Below, piece after piece: positions 25,644-34,099 of a stretch of DNA of 64,000 bases (position 1 is the first letter of the stretch; every line of letters begins with the position of its first letter). The DNA comes from Streptomyces sp. SN-593 (GTDB taxonomy: Bacteria > Actinomycetota > Actinomycetes > Streptomycetales > Streptomycetaceae). The translations under genes were made by a program, and so were the position numbers. The stretch covers positions 1,991,501 through 2,055,500 of the forward strand of contig NZ_AP018365.1 of the NCBI RefSeq assembly GCF_016756395.1, given 5' to 3'. Below the pieces are notes generated by a model. It made no database searches, had not been told where the DNA came from, and worked only from the letters and a program-made list of their open reading frames with translations.

Positions 25644-27337
25644 GCGCCCATCACCACGTCCAGTCCTCCGCCACCGCGCCCGACGACGACGCCGACCTCG
25701 CACGTTGGGACGACGACGGCGCCCCGCCCGCACGGCCCCGTTCCTCCCCGGCCGCGTGGCTGCGTGTGGGAGCCGAACTCGGCGACCGGCTGGTCGCCCT
25801 GTCCGGCCGCCAGGACCTGCTTGTCACCTGCCGCCCCGGCACCCGCAGCGGCGCACCGGCCGCCTACTTCCCCCGCCTGGCGGAGATCGAGTTCGACGCC
25901 CGCCTGTTCGCACCTCTGCAACCCCACGAGGTCCGCCCGCGGATCGTGGGCGACGAGGAACGCTATCCCGCCGCCTGGGGAGTGCTCGTCCACGAAGCCG
26001 CCCACGCCGCCCACTCCGTGTGGGAGCAGCCAGCCGACGCGGACCCGCGCGTCGTCGAGGCCGCGCTCCTGCTGGAGGAGAGCCGCGTCGAGGGCGCCCA
26101 TCTGATCAGGCGGCCCACCGACCGCACGTACCTGCGCACCAGCGCCCGGACCCTGGTCATGCCCGACATCGCCCACCCCGCCCTCCAGGGCGTCGAGCAC
26201 GCCGCCGGCGTGGCGGCCCTGATACTCGGCCGCCGGGACGCCGGCATCCTGGACGCCGGCGAGACCAAAGCCGTCGCCGATCTGTGCGAAAAAGTCCTGG
26301 GCGCCGACCTGCTGGCCACCCTCACCGGCATCTGGACCAAAGCCCACCGGTGCGCCGACCACGACGCCACCACCATGCTCGCGCACGCCCGGGACTGGTG
26401 CGACGCCCTGGACACCGCCGGCCCCGCCCTGCCCGCCGCGCCGGAAGACCTCACCGATCTGCTGGCCGGCGCCGTGGCCGTCGTCATGGACACCATGGCC
26501 GCCAACGACACGGCCGACCTCGCGGCACAGGCTGCCTCGAACAACGCCCTGGCAGCGCAGTCCCGGGACAAGGCCCAGGACCGCGCCCAACAAGCCGGCC
26601 AACGGCGCAAGGCCGCCGCCACCGCCAAGTCGGTCTTCAACCCGCGCGGCACCACCGTCAGCCCCGACGGCGCACCGAGGCCCTCCAGCAACCCGATCAC
26701 CGGTACCCGCCGACCCACCGCCGCCGAGCAGAGCGCCGCCGCGCGCCTGAGCCGCGCGCTTCGCGCAGCCGCCTACCGAGAACGGACCGAGGAACAGGCC
26801 ACCAGCCCGACCCCGCCCGGCCGCCTCAACATGCGCCAAGCCCTCGCCCGCGACGCCCAGCGCGCCGCCGGCTCGATACCCACCGCGGAACCGTTCACCC
26901 ACACCCGCCGCCGCAACTCCCCCACCCCGCCGCTGCGCGTGGGCATCGCCGTCGATGTCTCCGGCTCCATGTCGGCCGCCTGCGGCCCCGTCGCGTCCGC
27001 CGCCTGGATCGTGGCCCGCGCAGCGGCCCTGACCGACCCCGACTCCCGCACCGCCACCATCGCCTACGACATGCATCTGACCGCACTGACCCGACCCACC
27101 CACCGGGCACCAGACCGCGTGACGACGTTCAACGCCAAGGGCGGCAAACACAACCTCGGCGACGCCATCGACGCACTCGACCGCGGTCTCGACCTCAGCC
27201 GCCCCGGCACCGGCCGCCTCCTCGTGATCGTCACCGACGCCAAGTACACCAGCGACGAAACCGCTCAGGCCCTCACCCGCGTCAAACGCCTCACCACCGC
27301 CGGCTGCGCCGTACTTCAGCTCACCCTCACCGCATAA
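25640..27337 (+). CDS. VWA-domain metallo-protein, partner of a lost MoxR ATPase
   Basis: A 565-residue protein. Near the N-terminus is a zinc-protease-like HEAAH (H118-H122) followed by a Glu-rich helix (EAALLLEESRVEGAHLI). The middle is helical and Ala/Gln-rich. A von Willebrand A domain begins around residue 430 with a MIDAS motif DVSGSMS (D439), TMHL-type strands and VIVTDAKYTSDE. Such proteins work with MoxR ATPases, here reduced to a fragment. The frame ends at an in-frame TAA (27335-27337). The same frame continues with 34 sensible codons (LHLPGTTLLHLPQPSSAPAA to a TGA at 27440), so the native C-terminus was probably longer and this is a nonsense mutation near the end. Confidence 0.85.
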   Translation: MSAHHHVQSSATAPDDDADLARWDDDGAPPARPRSSPAAWLRVGAELGDRLVALSGRQDLLVTCRPGTRSGAPAAYFPRLAEIEFDARLFAPLQPHEVRPRIVGDEERYPAAWGVLVHEAAHAAHSVWEQPADADPRVVEAALLLEESRVEGAHLIRRPTDRTYLRTSARTLVMPDIAHPALQGVEHAAGVAALILGRRDAGILDAGETKAVADLCEKVLGADLLATLTGIWTKAHRCADHDATTMLAHARDWCDALDTAGPALPAAPEDLTDLLAGAVAVVMDTMAANDTADLAAQAASNNALAAQSRDKAQDRAQQAGQRRKAAATAKSVFNPRGTTVSPDGAPRPSSNPITGTRRPTAAEQSAAARLSRALRAAAYRERTEEQATSPTPPGRLNMRQALARDAQRAAGSIPTAEPFTHTRRRNSPTPPLRVGIAVDVSGSMSAACGPVASAAWIVARAAALTDPDSRTATIAYDMHLTALTRPTHRAPDRVTTFNAKGGKHNLGDAIDALDRGLDLSRPGTGRLLVIVTDAKYTSDETAQALTRVKRLTTAGCAVLQLTLTA

Positions 27338-27442
27338 TCCCTCCACCTGCCGGGCACCACCCTGCTCCACCTGCCCCAGCCCTCCAGCGCCCCCGCCGCC
27401 ATCGCCAAGGCCGCCACCGACGCCATCCGCAGAACACGCTGA
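27338..27442 (+). pseudogene. In-frame C-terminal tail of the VWA protein after a premature stop
   Basis: 34 codons in the same frame as the VWA gene directly after its TAA, ending at the TGA at 27440-27442. Content (HLPGTTLLHLPQ, AIAKAATDAIRRTR) looks like a natural helical C-terminus, and codon use matches the gene. Read-through or loss of the tail are the two options. Confidence 0.6.
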
Positions 27443-27486
27443 AGCGCCGTCACACGACCACCACACCCGTCCGCGCCACCCGCTGA

Positions 27487-27913
27487 CCGCGTACCGCCGC
27501 CAGACGGGCCTGCGCCGCGCACGAGAGGCATCATCTGCACCATCTCACCCCTACTGGGGCCCGTATTCTTGCCGCACACGACAACGGCACGGTCACCGGA
27601 CACCCCGCCGCCCTGGCCTGGCTCCACGCCGACCAGCTGATCACGGACCGCCAACCCGGCAGCGGCGCACGTCAGATAACGGACGCCGGCCGAGCGGCGT
27701 ACGAACAGTGGAAGGCCGACTACGGACCGCCCGCGTCGCCGTCCTCATCCGGCGTGCCGCCCAGGCTCCCCGCCCGGCAGCACGACGCGGTCCTCGCCGC
27801 TGCCCGCCGCCCCGACCACCTGGTTCCGGGCATCGACGACCACGTACCCGGCTTCTTCAACCGGCGGACCCTGGCAGCCGTCCACGGAGTCGGCTACGCC
27901 GACATCCGGGTCT
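27487..27913 (+). pseudogene. Remnant of an unknown protein cut off by an IS end
   Basis: An open frame with coding-like composition (HHLTPTGARILAAHDNGTVT, LAWLHADQLITDRQPGSGA, ITDAGRAAYEQW, HVPGFFNRRTLAAVHGVGYA) but without a recognisable start codon. It follows a stop at 27484 and ends where an ISL3-like terminal repeat begins at 27914. The winged-helix-like pattern of the first part suggests a small DNA-binding or transcription-linked protein of plasmid type; this is not certain. Confidence 0.5.
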
Positions 27914-28365
27914 GTCAAACGAGCGGCCCTGTCTCACTTTCGGTGGTGACGGAGAGTCGTGAGGGTCGTTGACTAGGTGTGGAGGACGTCAACGAGCTTG
28001 TGCGGGTGGTGTTTTCGGGTCTGTTGCCGCTGGTGGTCGAGGATGTGGCCGACGAGGGTGAGCGGATCGTGATGAGGGCGCGGACTCCGCAGGAGGCTGT
28101 GGTCTGTCCGGTGTGCGGGGCGTTGACGGGGCGGGTGCACGGCTACTACTGGCGGACCGTCGCTGACGTGCCGGTCGACGGTCGCCGAGTGGTGGTCCGT
28201 GTGCGGGTGCGGCGTCTGGTGTGTCCCACGCTCGGCTGCCGGCAGACCTTCCGTGCTTTCTCACGCACCAGGCGGCATCGCTGCCGGACGGTCCGCGCGT
28301 GGCCGGTGGCGCGTCACGTGGCTGGTGTTCCCCTTCCTCTGACACATGATTCGAGCCCGGTGTAG
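27914..28365 (+). mobile_element. ISL3-family remnant (terminal repeat plus truncated transposase)
   Basis: Begins with a terminal sequence TCTGTCAAACGAGCGGCCCT that recurs, slightly diverged, at 42355. A frame from 27979 encodes the ISL3 zinc-ribbon N-terminus (VCPVCGALTGRVHGYYWR, VRVRRLVCPTLGCRQTFRAF). It loses the family sequence near 28290 and ends without the DDE domain. This is a decayed fragment. Confidence 0.75.
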
Positions 28366-28410
28366 CGGCCCTGGAGGTGATGCACGATCTCCGGGCGCGG
28401 CCTCCTGGTC

Positions 28411-30747
28411 TCACAACTCGGCGGGTCTGGTGGCCGCGTGGCGCACCGCCCGGATCGACGCTGGCACGCAGGCGAGCGCAGCCACCAAACTGGTGGCGCC
28501 CACAAGCAGGAGCAGTACCACGGGCGAGGCGGAGTGAGCGATACCAGCGCCGATACCGCTGCTAGCGCCTTCGAGGTCAACGAGTCGGTGTGAGGCGAGG
28601 ACACCGAGCGCAGCCCCGGCGAACGCCGCCGCAAGGGCGGGAAGCGTCGTGCTGATGCTCATGGCCGCGACGATCTGCCGCGGGGTGAGCCCGGCGGCGC
28701 GGTAGGCCCGCAGGTCGACCGCGTGGTCGCGTACGACAGAGGCAGTGGTGGTGGAAAGCTCTGTCAAGACCACCAAGCCCAGTAGGAGGATCAAGCCGAC
28801 GATCACCCGGCGCATCGGTGAGAACTCTGCCGTCAGGGGGTCGTTGACCCTGTCGATCTCAACGGCGCCCCGGCTCGCTGCGGCCAGCGCCACACGCTCG
28901 GCGTCCGGGTTGACCCCAGGACGCAGTTGCAGGTTGTAGGATGCCGGCCGCAGTGAGGGTGCCTGGTCCTGGAGGATGTCAAATCCTGTGGACACGACCA
29001 GGCCGCTGTTGGCCGTCTCGATGTTCCGTCCGACGAGGTGCAGGATGTAGGGGGTGCTGCCGACGGTCAGACGGATCCACTGCCCGACCGAGACGTCGAG
29101 TGCGGTGAACAGGCCTTGACCAGCAACGGCCTCGTCCAGTCCGGCGGGTGCCCGGCCCTGGACCACGGCGAACGGGTACGGGTGCGCCGCAGTGCCGATG
29201 CCGCGCAGCGCGACGGTCCCGGTCTGTCCTGGGGCGAGTGCGGCGAGTTCGATCTCAGGACGTGCCTGAACCACGCCGGGGGCGCCGATCAGCAACTTCT
29301 GCACTGCGCCGGGATCGGTACTCGCGCGAGCGCTGAGCTGTCCGGTCAGGCCGTAGTGCGACGGGTGGTGTTGAACGGCGTCCAGGGTCGCCCAGGTGCC
29401 CAGCACCGTACTGATAAGCAGCAGAGGGATGGTGATGCGCAGAACTGCCATCGCGGTGCGGCCCGGACGAATGGCGGTAGCGCGCCATCCGAGCACCAGG
29501 GGCGGTGGCACCCGCCACCGCAGGAGCGTGCGGGCACCCCAGGAAAGACGGCCACTGGGCGGAACCGCCCTGCGGGCCATGGGGATGGCCGGCAGTCGTG
29601 CCGCGCGCCACCCGGCCATAGCCGCGCCGGAGCAGATCACCAGCAGCGTAGCCGCGCAGATCAGCGACACCGACCAGCCTTGGGACGGGAGCTCCCGCCA
29701 AACCGTCATGGCCTGGCCGATAGAGCCGGGCATGCGAGTGCCCAGCGTCTCGATGGCCGTGACACCCGTGAGGACCCCGCCGCCCACGAGGACGAGGTGC
29801 TGGAGCAGGAAGGTGCCTGCCACCTGGCGGGGCGCCATGCCGATTGCCTTGAGGATGGAGACATCCCGTGCGTGGGCGCGTACCCGCACGCCTATGCCAC
29901 CGGTCGCGGCGACCGCTGCGGCAAGCAGCGCGCCCAGCCCGAACAACCCGGTGAACACCCCCAACAGGTGACTGTCGTCCTCCGCGTCAGCCCGCGCATC
30001 GCGCCAGGTGGAAACTGAGATCACGGTGTCCGGGCCGACGGCGGCGACCGCCTGCTGCACAAGATAGCGGGTGTCGCCGGGGGCAGAGGTGACCAGGCCG
30101 ACAGTCTGTGTGCCGCCACCCGTGCGCGAGGCCGTGGCGTCCACAAATGCCTTGGGCGCCCAGCCGATGCCCGGGTAGCTTCCCGGCGAGTAGTGCGGCT
30201 CGGCGGTGTCCGCGAGCGCGGCGACCGTCAACCTTACTGTTGTGCCGTCTACGCGGGCGGTGATGTCGTCGCCGGGCTCGGCCCACAGCGCGGCGGCGAC
30301 CGACCGCTCTAGGACCACTGGCACACCGGAGCCGGCCGAGGCTCCGGTGGGAGCCGCCGTGCCGAAGTCGGCGGCCGGCCACCTGCCCGCGACGATCTCG
30401 GGCCGACCTACCGTCGGCGGCTTGGAGGTGGAAGCGCGCAGGCCCACCGTTGCCTTGTTCGCTCCGTGCTGCACGCTGACGGAGATGGTGCGGTAGGGGC
30501 CCGCGATGTCCGTGACGGTGTCCAGCCGTCGCAGCGCGGAGGTGTCTGCCCCGGGGTGCACGCGCATCCACACGTGGGCCCCGTGTGTGGCGGTGAACAA
30601 GCGCTGCCAGGGGTGGGCAGCGACGACCAGGAAGGCGACGGATATCAGGAGCGCCATCGTGACGCCGGCACCGGCCAGCACGATGGTGACCGCCTGGCCG
30701 AGGTGAGTGCGCAGGTCGGCCAGCGCCCAGCGCAGTACGGCACGCAC
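28411..30747 (-). CDS. FtsX/MacB-type ABC transporter permease
   Basis: A 778-residue membrane protein with the double FtsX architecture: TM1 near the N-terminus (TIVLAGAGVTMALLISVAFLVV), an extracytoplasmic domain of about 230 residues, three TMs around residues 270-400, then a second copy with TM near 440, an extracytoplasmic domain and three C-terminal TMs (RRVIVGLILLLGLVVLTEL and later). Cytoplasmic loops carry the FtsX-type coupling pattern (VSILKAIGMAPRQVAGTFLLQ; DLRAYRAAGLTPRQIVAAMS). It starts at a GTG five bases after the ATPase gene stop, so PadR, ATPase and permease form one operon. Such exporters commonly remove antimicrobial peptides or act on lipoproteins. Substrate is unknown. 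Confidence 0.9.
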   Translation of the reverse strand: MRAVLRWALADLRTHLGQAVTIVLAGAGVTMALLISVAFLVVAAHPWQRLFTATHGAHVWMRVHPGADTSALRRLDTVTDIAGPYRTISVSVQHGANKATVGLRASTSKPPTVGRPEIVAGRWPAADFGTAAPTGASAGSGVPVVLERSVAAALWAEPGDDITARVDGTTVRLTVAALADTAEPHYSPGSYPGIGWAPKAFVDATASRTGGGTQTVGLVTSAPGDTRYLVQQAVAAVGPDTVISVSTWRDARADAEDDSHLLGVFTGLFGLGALLAAAVAATGGIGVRVRAHARDVSILKAIGMAPRQVAGTFLLQHLVLVGGGVLTGVTAIETLGTRMPGSIGQAMTVWRELPSQGWSVSLICAATLLVICSGAAMAGWRAARLPAIPMARRAVPPSGRLSWGARTLLRWRVPPPLVLGWRATAIRPGRTAMAVLRITIPLLLISTVLGTWATLDAVQHHPSHYGLTGQLSARASTDPGAVQKLLIGAPGVVQARPEIELAALAPGQTGTVALRGIGTAAHPYPFAVVQGRAPAGLDEAVAGQGLFTALDVSVGQWIRLTVGSTPYILHLVGRNIETANSGLVVSTGFDILQDQAPSLRPASYNLQLRPGVNPDAERVALAAASRGAVEIDRVNDPLTAEFSPMRRVIVGLILLLGLVVLTELSTTTASVVRDHAVDLRAYRAAGLTPRQIVAAMSISTTLPALAAAFAGAALGVLASHRLVDLEGASSGIGAGIAHSASPVVLLLLVGATSLVAALACVPASIRAVRHAATRPAEL

Positions 30748-30752
30748 GGCGG

Positions 30753-31529
30753 TCAGCCGGTGAGCCGCACGACCGCGCTGACAGCACCGGGACGCGTCGG
30801 CGGGTCGGGGAAGCGTACGTCGTCGGCCACACGGCCGTCGAAGAGGCTCACGACGCGGTCGGCGGCGCTGGCAACCCCGGCGTCGTGGGTGACCAGTACG
30901 ATGGTCTGCCCTCGCTGGTGGCAGCGCGAAAGCAGGCCCAGCACCTCTCGGGTGCCTCTGCTGTCGAGGCTGCCGGTCGGCTCGTCAGCGAGCAGCAAGT
31001 TCGGACGGTTGATCAACGCGCGGGCGAGGGCGACACGCTGCTGTTGGCCGCCGGACAGGTCTGAGGGAGTGCTGTCCTCCTTGCCGGTGAGCCCCAGTTC
31101 GTCGAGCAACCCGGCCCGCTCTGAGCGGACGTCCCGCCCGGGACGGCCGGCGAGAAGGCCGGGCAATTCCACGTTGTCCGCCACGGTGAGGGTGGACACC
31201 AGATTGAAGAACTGGAAGACGATGCCGACGCGGCGACGGCGCAGGGCGGCCCACCGCGCTTCGCTCAACTGGTCGACGCGCCGTCCGCCCAACAGAATGC
31301 GGCCGCTGTCGGGACGCTGCAAGCCGCCCAAGAGGTGGAGCAGCGTGGACTTGCCGGCTCCGGACGGACCGGTCACGGCCACGAACTCACCGGTCTCGAC
31401 GACCAGGTCGATGCCGCGGACAGCCTTGACCGCCGCCCCGTTGACCCGGTGGCTCTTGACAAGCTCCTCGGCAACAAGTAGATGTCCGCCTTGTGGGGCG
31501 TCCTGCCGCGACGCGCCGTTGCGTCTCAC
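30753..31529 (-). CDS. ABC transporter ATP-binding protein (MacB/LolD type)
   Basis: A 258-residue ATPase with Walker A GPSGAGKST, Q-loop VFQFFNLVSTLT, signature LSGGQQQRVALARAL, Walker B NLLLADEPTGSLD and switch His in VLVTHD. The GTG at 31529 has AGGAGG upstream and overlaps the PadR stop by four bases. A longer in-frame GTG start at 31547 is less likely. It powers the permease encoded next. Confidence 0.95.
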   Translation of the reverse strand: MRRNGASRQDAPQGGHLLVAEELVKSHRVNGAAVKAVRGIDLVVETGEFVAVTGPSGAGKSTLLHLLGGLQRPDSGRILLGGRRVDQLSEARWAALRRRRVGIVFQFFNLVSTLTVADNVELPGLLAGRPGRDVRSERAGLLDELGLTGKEDSTPSDLSGGQQQRVALARALINRPNLLLADEPTGSLDSRGTREVLGLLSRCHQRGQTIVLVTHDAGVASAADRVVSLFDGRVADDVRFPDPPTRPGAVSAVVRLTG

Positions 31530-32032
31530 TCGAGTTCCTCCTGACACTTCTCCAGCCAGTCCAGGTCCGCCTGGAGATGCAGCACCGCGCCGTCGACGAG
31601 CAGGCGCGGGTAGGGGTTGCCGGGTTCGTCGACACCGGCCAGACGGGACATGGCCCGCATCAGGTTCAGGTAGTGCCTGCGCTGCTTGTTGATCAAACCG
31701 ATAGGGTCCGCCATGCCAGTGTCCCTTGCAAGGGCAAGTTTCATGAAGAACTCGTCACGTACCCGTGGTTCCTCGGACGGCTCTTCCAGCCAGGCGGCCA
31801 CGGCCTCATGGCCGGCGGGAGTCAGCTCGTAAGTCCGCTTGTTGGGACGTCCCGACTGCTCGACGTCTTGTCCGCGGATCAGCCCGGCCTTCTCCAGCCT
31901 GGTGAGGGTGACGTAGACCTGGCCGATGTTCAGTTGGGGATAGGCGGCGCCGAGACGGGCCTCGAACGCCTGCTTCAGCTCGTAGCCGTGCGCCGGGCCC
32001 TTGGCGAGGAGCGCGAGAAGCGCGAAGCGCAC
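31526..32032 (-). CDS. PadR-family transcriptional regulator
   Basis: A 168-residue regulator. The winged helix is VRFALLALLAKGPAHGYELKQAFEARLG, then LNIGQVYVTLTRLEKAGLIRGQ and RPNKRTYELTPAGHEAVAAWL. The C-terminal Vir-like helical domain ends DWLEKCQEELE. The GTG at 32032 preceded by GGAGGAGG is chosen; the longer frame upstream is not PadR-like. It is first gene of the operon with the ABC exporter and probably represses it until a drug or peptide binds, as known for PadR relatives. Confidence 0.92.
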   Translation of the reverse strand: MRFALLALLAKGPAHGYELKQAFEARLGAAYPQLNIGQVYVTLTRLEKAGLIRGQDVEQSGRPNKRTYELTPAGHEAVAAWLEEPSEEPRVRDEFFMKLALARDTGMADPIGLINKQRRHYLNLMRAMSRLAGVDEPGNPYPRLLVDGAVLHLQADLDWLEKCQEELE

Positions 32033-32205
32033 CTCGGATCGGCCTCCTCCCGACCTGCCGGTCCGTCCAGCACCAAGGGTGATCGGTTCTGCGGGACGGC
32101 CGCGGAGAATGTACGAATGGACCGTAGCATCGCAGGCCGCCCGCCGATATACATGACGCGTAGGTGGCGCCGTTCGGCGACTCGAACGGCAAGGGGAGGC
32201 ACGGG

Positions 32206-33477
32206 ATGGCGCAGTCAGGACTCGCCTGCCGGACCGGCCGGGCGATCGCAGCCGCCCTGCTGACACTTCTCGCCGGCTGCGCCGGCGGCCGGGGCGGCGG
32301 AGACTCCGGCCTCGGTCCGATCACCTTGGCCACCGGCCGGGACCTGACCGGATACCTCCAGCATGTGCTGGACGGTTGGAACCGGTTGCACCCCGGTCAG
32401 CGGGTGACGCTGATTCAGTTGCCGGAGGCGGCCGACGAGACTTACGTGCAGATGGCCGACAGTCTGCGGGCGGGAAGCTCCCGTTTCGATGTCCTGAACC
32501 TCGATGTCGCCTGGACTTCGGAGTTTGCCGCCGCGGGTTGGATCGAGCCGCTGGACCGTGGCAGGCTTCCGCTGTCCCACCTCCTTCCGTCGGTCACCAG
32601 CACCGCTACCTTTCACGGTCAGCTATACGCGATGCCCTACGTCACCAACGCAGGCCTGCTCTACTATCGCAAGGACATCCTCGCCAAGGCCGGTGTGTCT
32701 CCGCCGCGCACCTGGGCACAGCTGTCGGACGACGCGCGGACGATCGCACCGCGTTACGGACTGCAGGGTTACGCAGGGCAGTTGCTTCCCTACGAGGGAC
32801 TGACGGTCAACGTCACCGAGGCAGTCCAGTCCGCAGGCGGCACCATCCTGGGCGACGAAGGCCGCACGGTCGACGTCGACTCCCCGGCCGCGCGGGCCGG
32901 CCTTGCCTTTCTGGTCGACGGCGTACGGCAGGGCTGGATTCCCAAGGCCGCGCTGAACTTCAAGGAGGAGGAGTCCCGGCGCGACTTCCAGGCCGGTCAC
33001 CTGCTGTTCCTCCGTAACTGGCCCTATGTCTACGACGAGGCGAACGCGGCCGGTTCGGCGGTCGCGGGCAACGTCGGTGTGGTCCCGCTGCCTGGTGAGA
33101 ACGGACCCGGCACCGGCGTGCTCGGCGGGTCCGACCTGGCGGTGAACGTGCACTCCCGACACCCGCAGACCGCCAGGGACCTTCTGGCGTACCTGTCCAG
33201 CGAGGGAGTGCAGCGGCAAGTGCTCACCGAGGGGTCGCTGGCGCCGGTATGGGCTTCCCTCTACAGCGACCCAGCCCTCGTGCGCCGTTACCCGTACCTG
33301 CCAGTGCTCAAGCAGAGTGTGGACTCGGCCGTTCCGCGGCCGAAGAGCGCGCACTACGACCAGGTGAGCCTTGCGGTGGCCGGGATCACCAGCGAGGCGC
33401 TGCGCGGGCATCTCACAGTTGACGAGGCATCGGCGCGGCTGGCGCGCGAGCTGACGGCCATCGTCCACTCCGGCTGA
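32206..33477 (+). CDS. Extracellular solute-binding lipoprotein (family 1)
   Basis: A 423-residue lipoprotein with signal peptide and lipobox LTLLAGC near residue 25, so the mature protein is anchored outside the membrane. The fold is that of sugar-binding family 1: DVLNLDVAWTSEFAAAGW, YAMPYVTNAGLLYYRKDIL, FLRNWPYVYDEANA, VLGGSDLAVN. The ATG at 32206 follows AGGGGAGG. It lies 640 bases before a GH13 gene and a complete SBP-permease-permease set, so it may be an alternative receptor for the same permeases. It is divergent from the PadR operon. Confidence 0.9.
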   Translation: MAQSGLACRTGRAIAAALLTLLAGCAGGRGGGDSGLGPITLATGRDLTGYLQHVLDGWNRLHPGQRVTLIQLPEAADETYVQMADSLRAGSSRFDVLNLDVAWTSEFAAAGWIEPLDRGRLPLSHLLPSVTSTATFHGQLYAMPYVTNAGLLYYRKDILAKAGVSPPRTWAQLSDDARTIAPRYGLQGYAGQLLPYEGLTVNVTEAVQSAGGTILGDEGRTVDVDSPAARAGLAFLVDGVRQGWIPKAALNFKEEESRRDFQAGHLLFLRNWPYVYDEANAAGSAVAGNVGVVPLPGENGPGTGVLGGSDLAVNVHSRHPQTARDLLAYLSSEGVQRQVLTEGSLAPVWASLYSDPALVRRYPYLPVLKQSVDSAVPRPKSAHYDQVSLAVAGITSEALRGHLTVDEASARLARELTAIVHSG

Positions 33478-34099
33478 CTGACGCGGGGGCGCGATGGCAC
33501 CCAACGATCGCCAGGGTGCCGGGTCACGCGGAGTGCCTGCTGGGCCCCAAAATGCTCTAGTAGGGCCTATGTCGGGCGGATCCATCCCCGAGCGGGGTCC
33601 AGCGTGACGTGCACGCATGCATAGCGGGCTTCCGCACCCCGGGCCGCTGGCCGCGCAGGCGTCCGCATGCGGCCTCCGAAGAGTTCGGGCGCCGGCCCGC
33701 GCTTACTTCTTCTCCCTACCTCCGGGAGCGTTGCCCACCCCCGCCCCGCCCGTGGCCGCGATGGCGCCAGGCGCGGCGGCTGCGCGGACGTTGCCAACTT
33801 ATCTGGGCGACAGCCGATAGCTGCATATGTGTTAGGTAGTGCGTGCAGTGGTTCCTTCGAGGCCGCCGGAAGTGCCCTTTCGTGCCATCAGAGGGCCAAC
33901 TGCCGCAACATCGTTGACATGTGTTCGCCCTCGCTAGCTAACGTGTAACTATCACGAGCGACCGGTGAGCTTCCCTCCGGTGTCGCATCCCGCGACGTGC
34001 TCGTCATGTGTTCGTGAGCAGGCCCTCTGTCTTCGGGGGCCTGCTCACGCCCCGCCCCGCCTCGCGGTGTGGGCGGGCCGGCACTTTGGACGGTGTTGG
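33478..34099 (+). promoter_or_regulatory. Long control region before the alpha-glucosidase gene
   Basis: About 620 bases without a convincing gene. A plausible sigma70-type promoter lies near its right end: TTGACA at 33914-33919 with a TAACGT-like -10 at 33939-33944 (spacer of 18-19 bases). It is followed by a short dyad CGTG...CACG at 33943-33957. No LacI-family regulator gene is present in the sugar module, so any operator here would be read by a protein encoded elsewhere. Confidence 0.45.
34013..34049. terminator. Strong hairpin before the alpha-glucosidase gene
   Basis: Thirteen perfect base pairs (34013-34025 with 34037-34049, arms CGTGAGCAGGCCC and its complement) around an 11-base loop. 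It lies between the promoter-like sequence and the GH13 start, so it could attenuate transcription or terminate reads from the left. It also argues that translation starts downstream of it. Confidence 0.75.

Noticed and set aside
25415..27466. A 683-codon minus-strand frame opposite the VWA gene
   Set aside because: Gly/Gln/Val-rich shadow with no domain; the plus-strand VWA protein has clear motifs.
33609..33948. Three overlapping short frames after the first solute-binding protein gene
   Set aside because: They overlap in different frames, have no good ribosome-binding site and no family resemblance.
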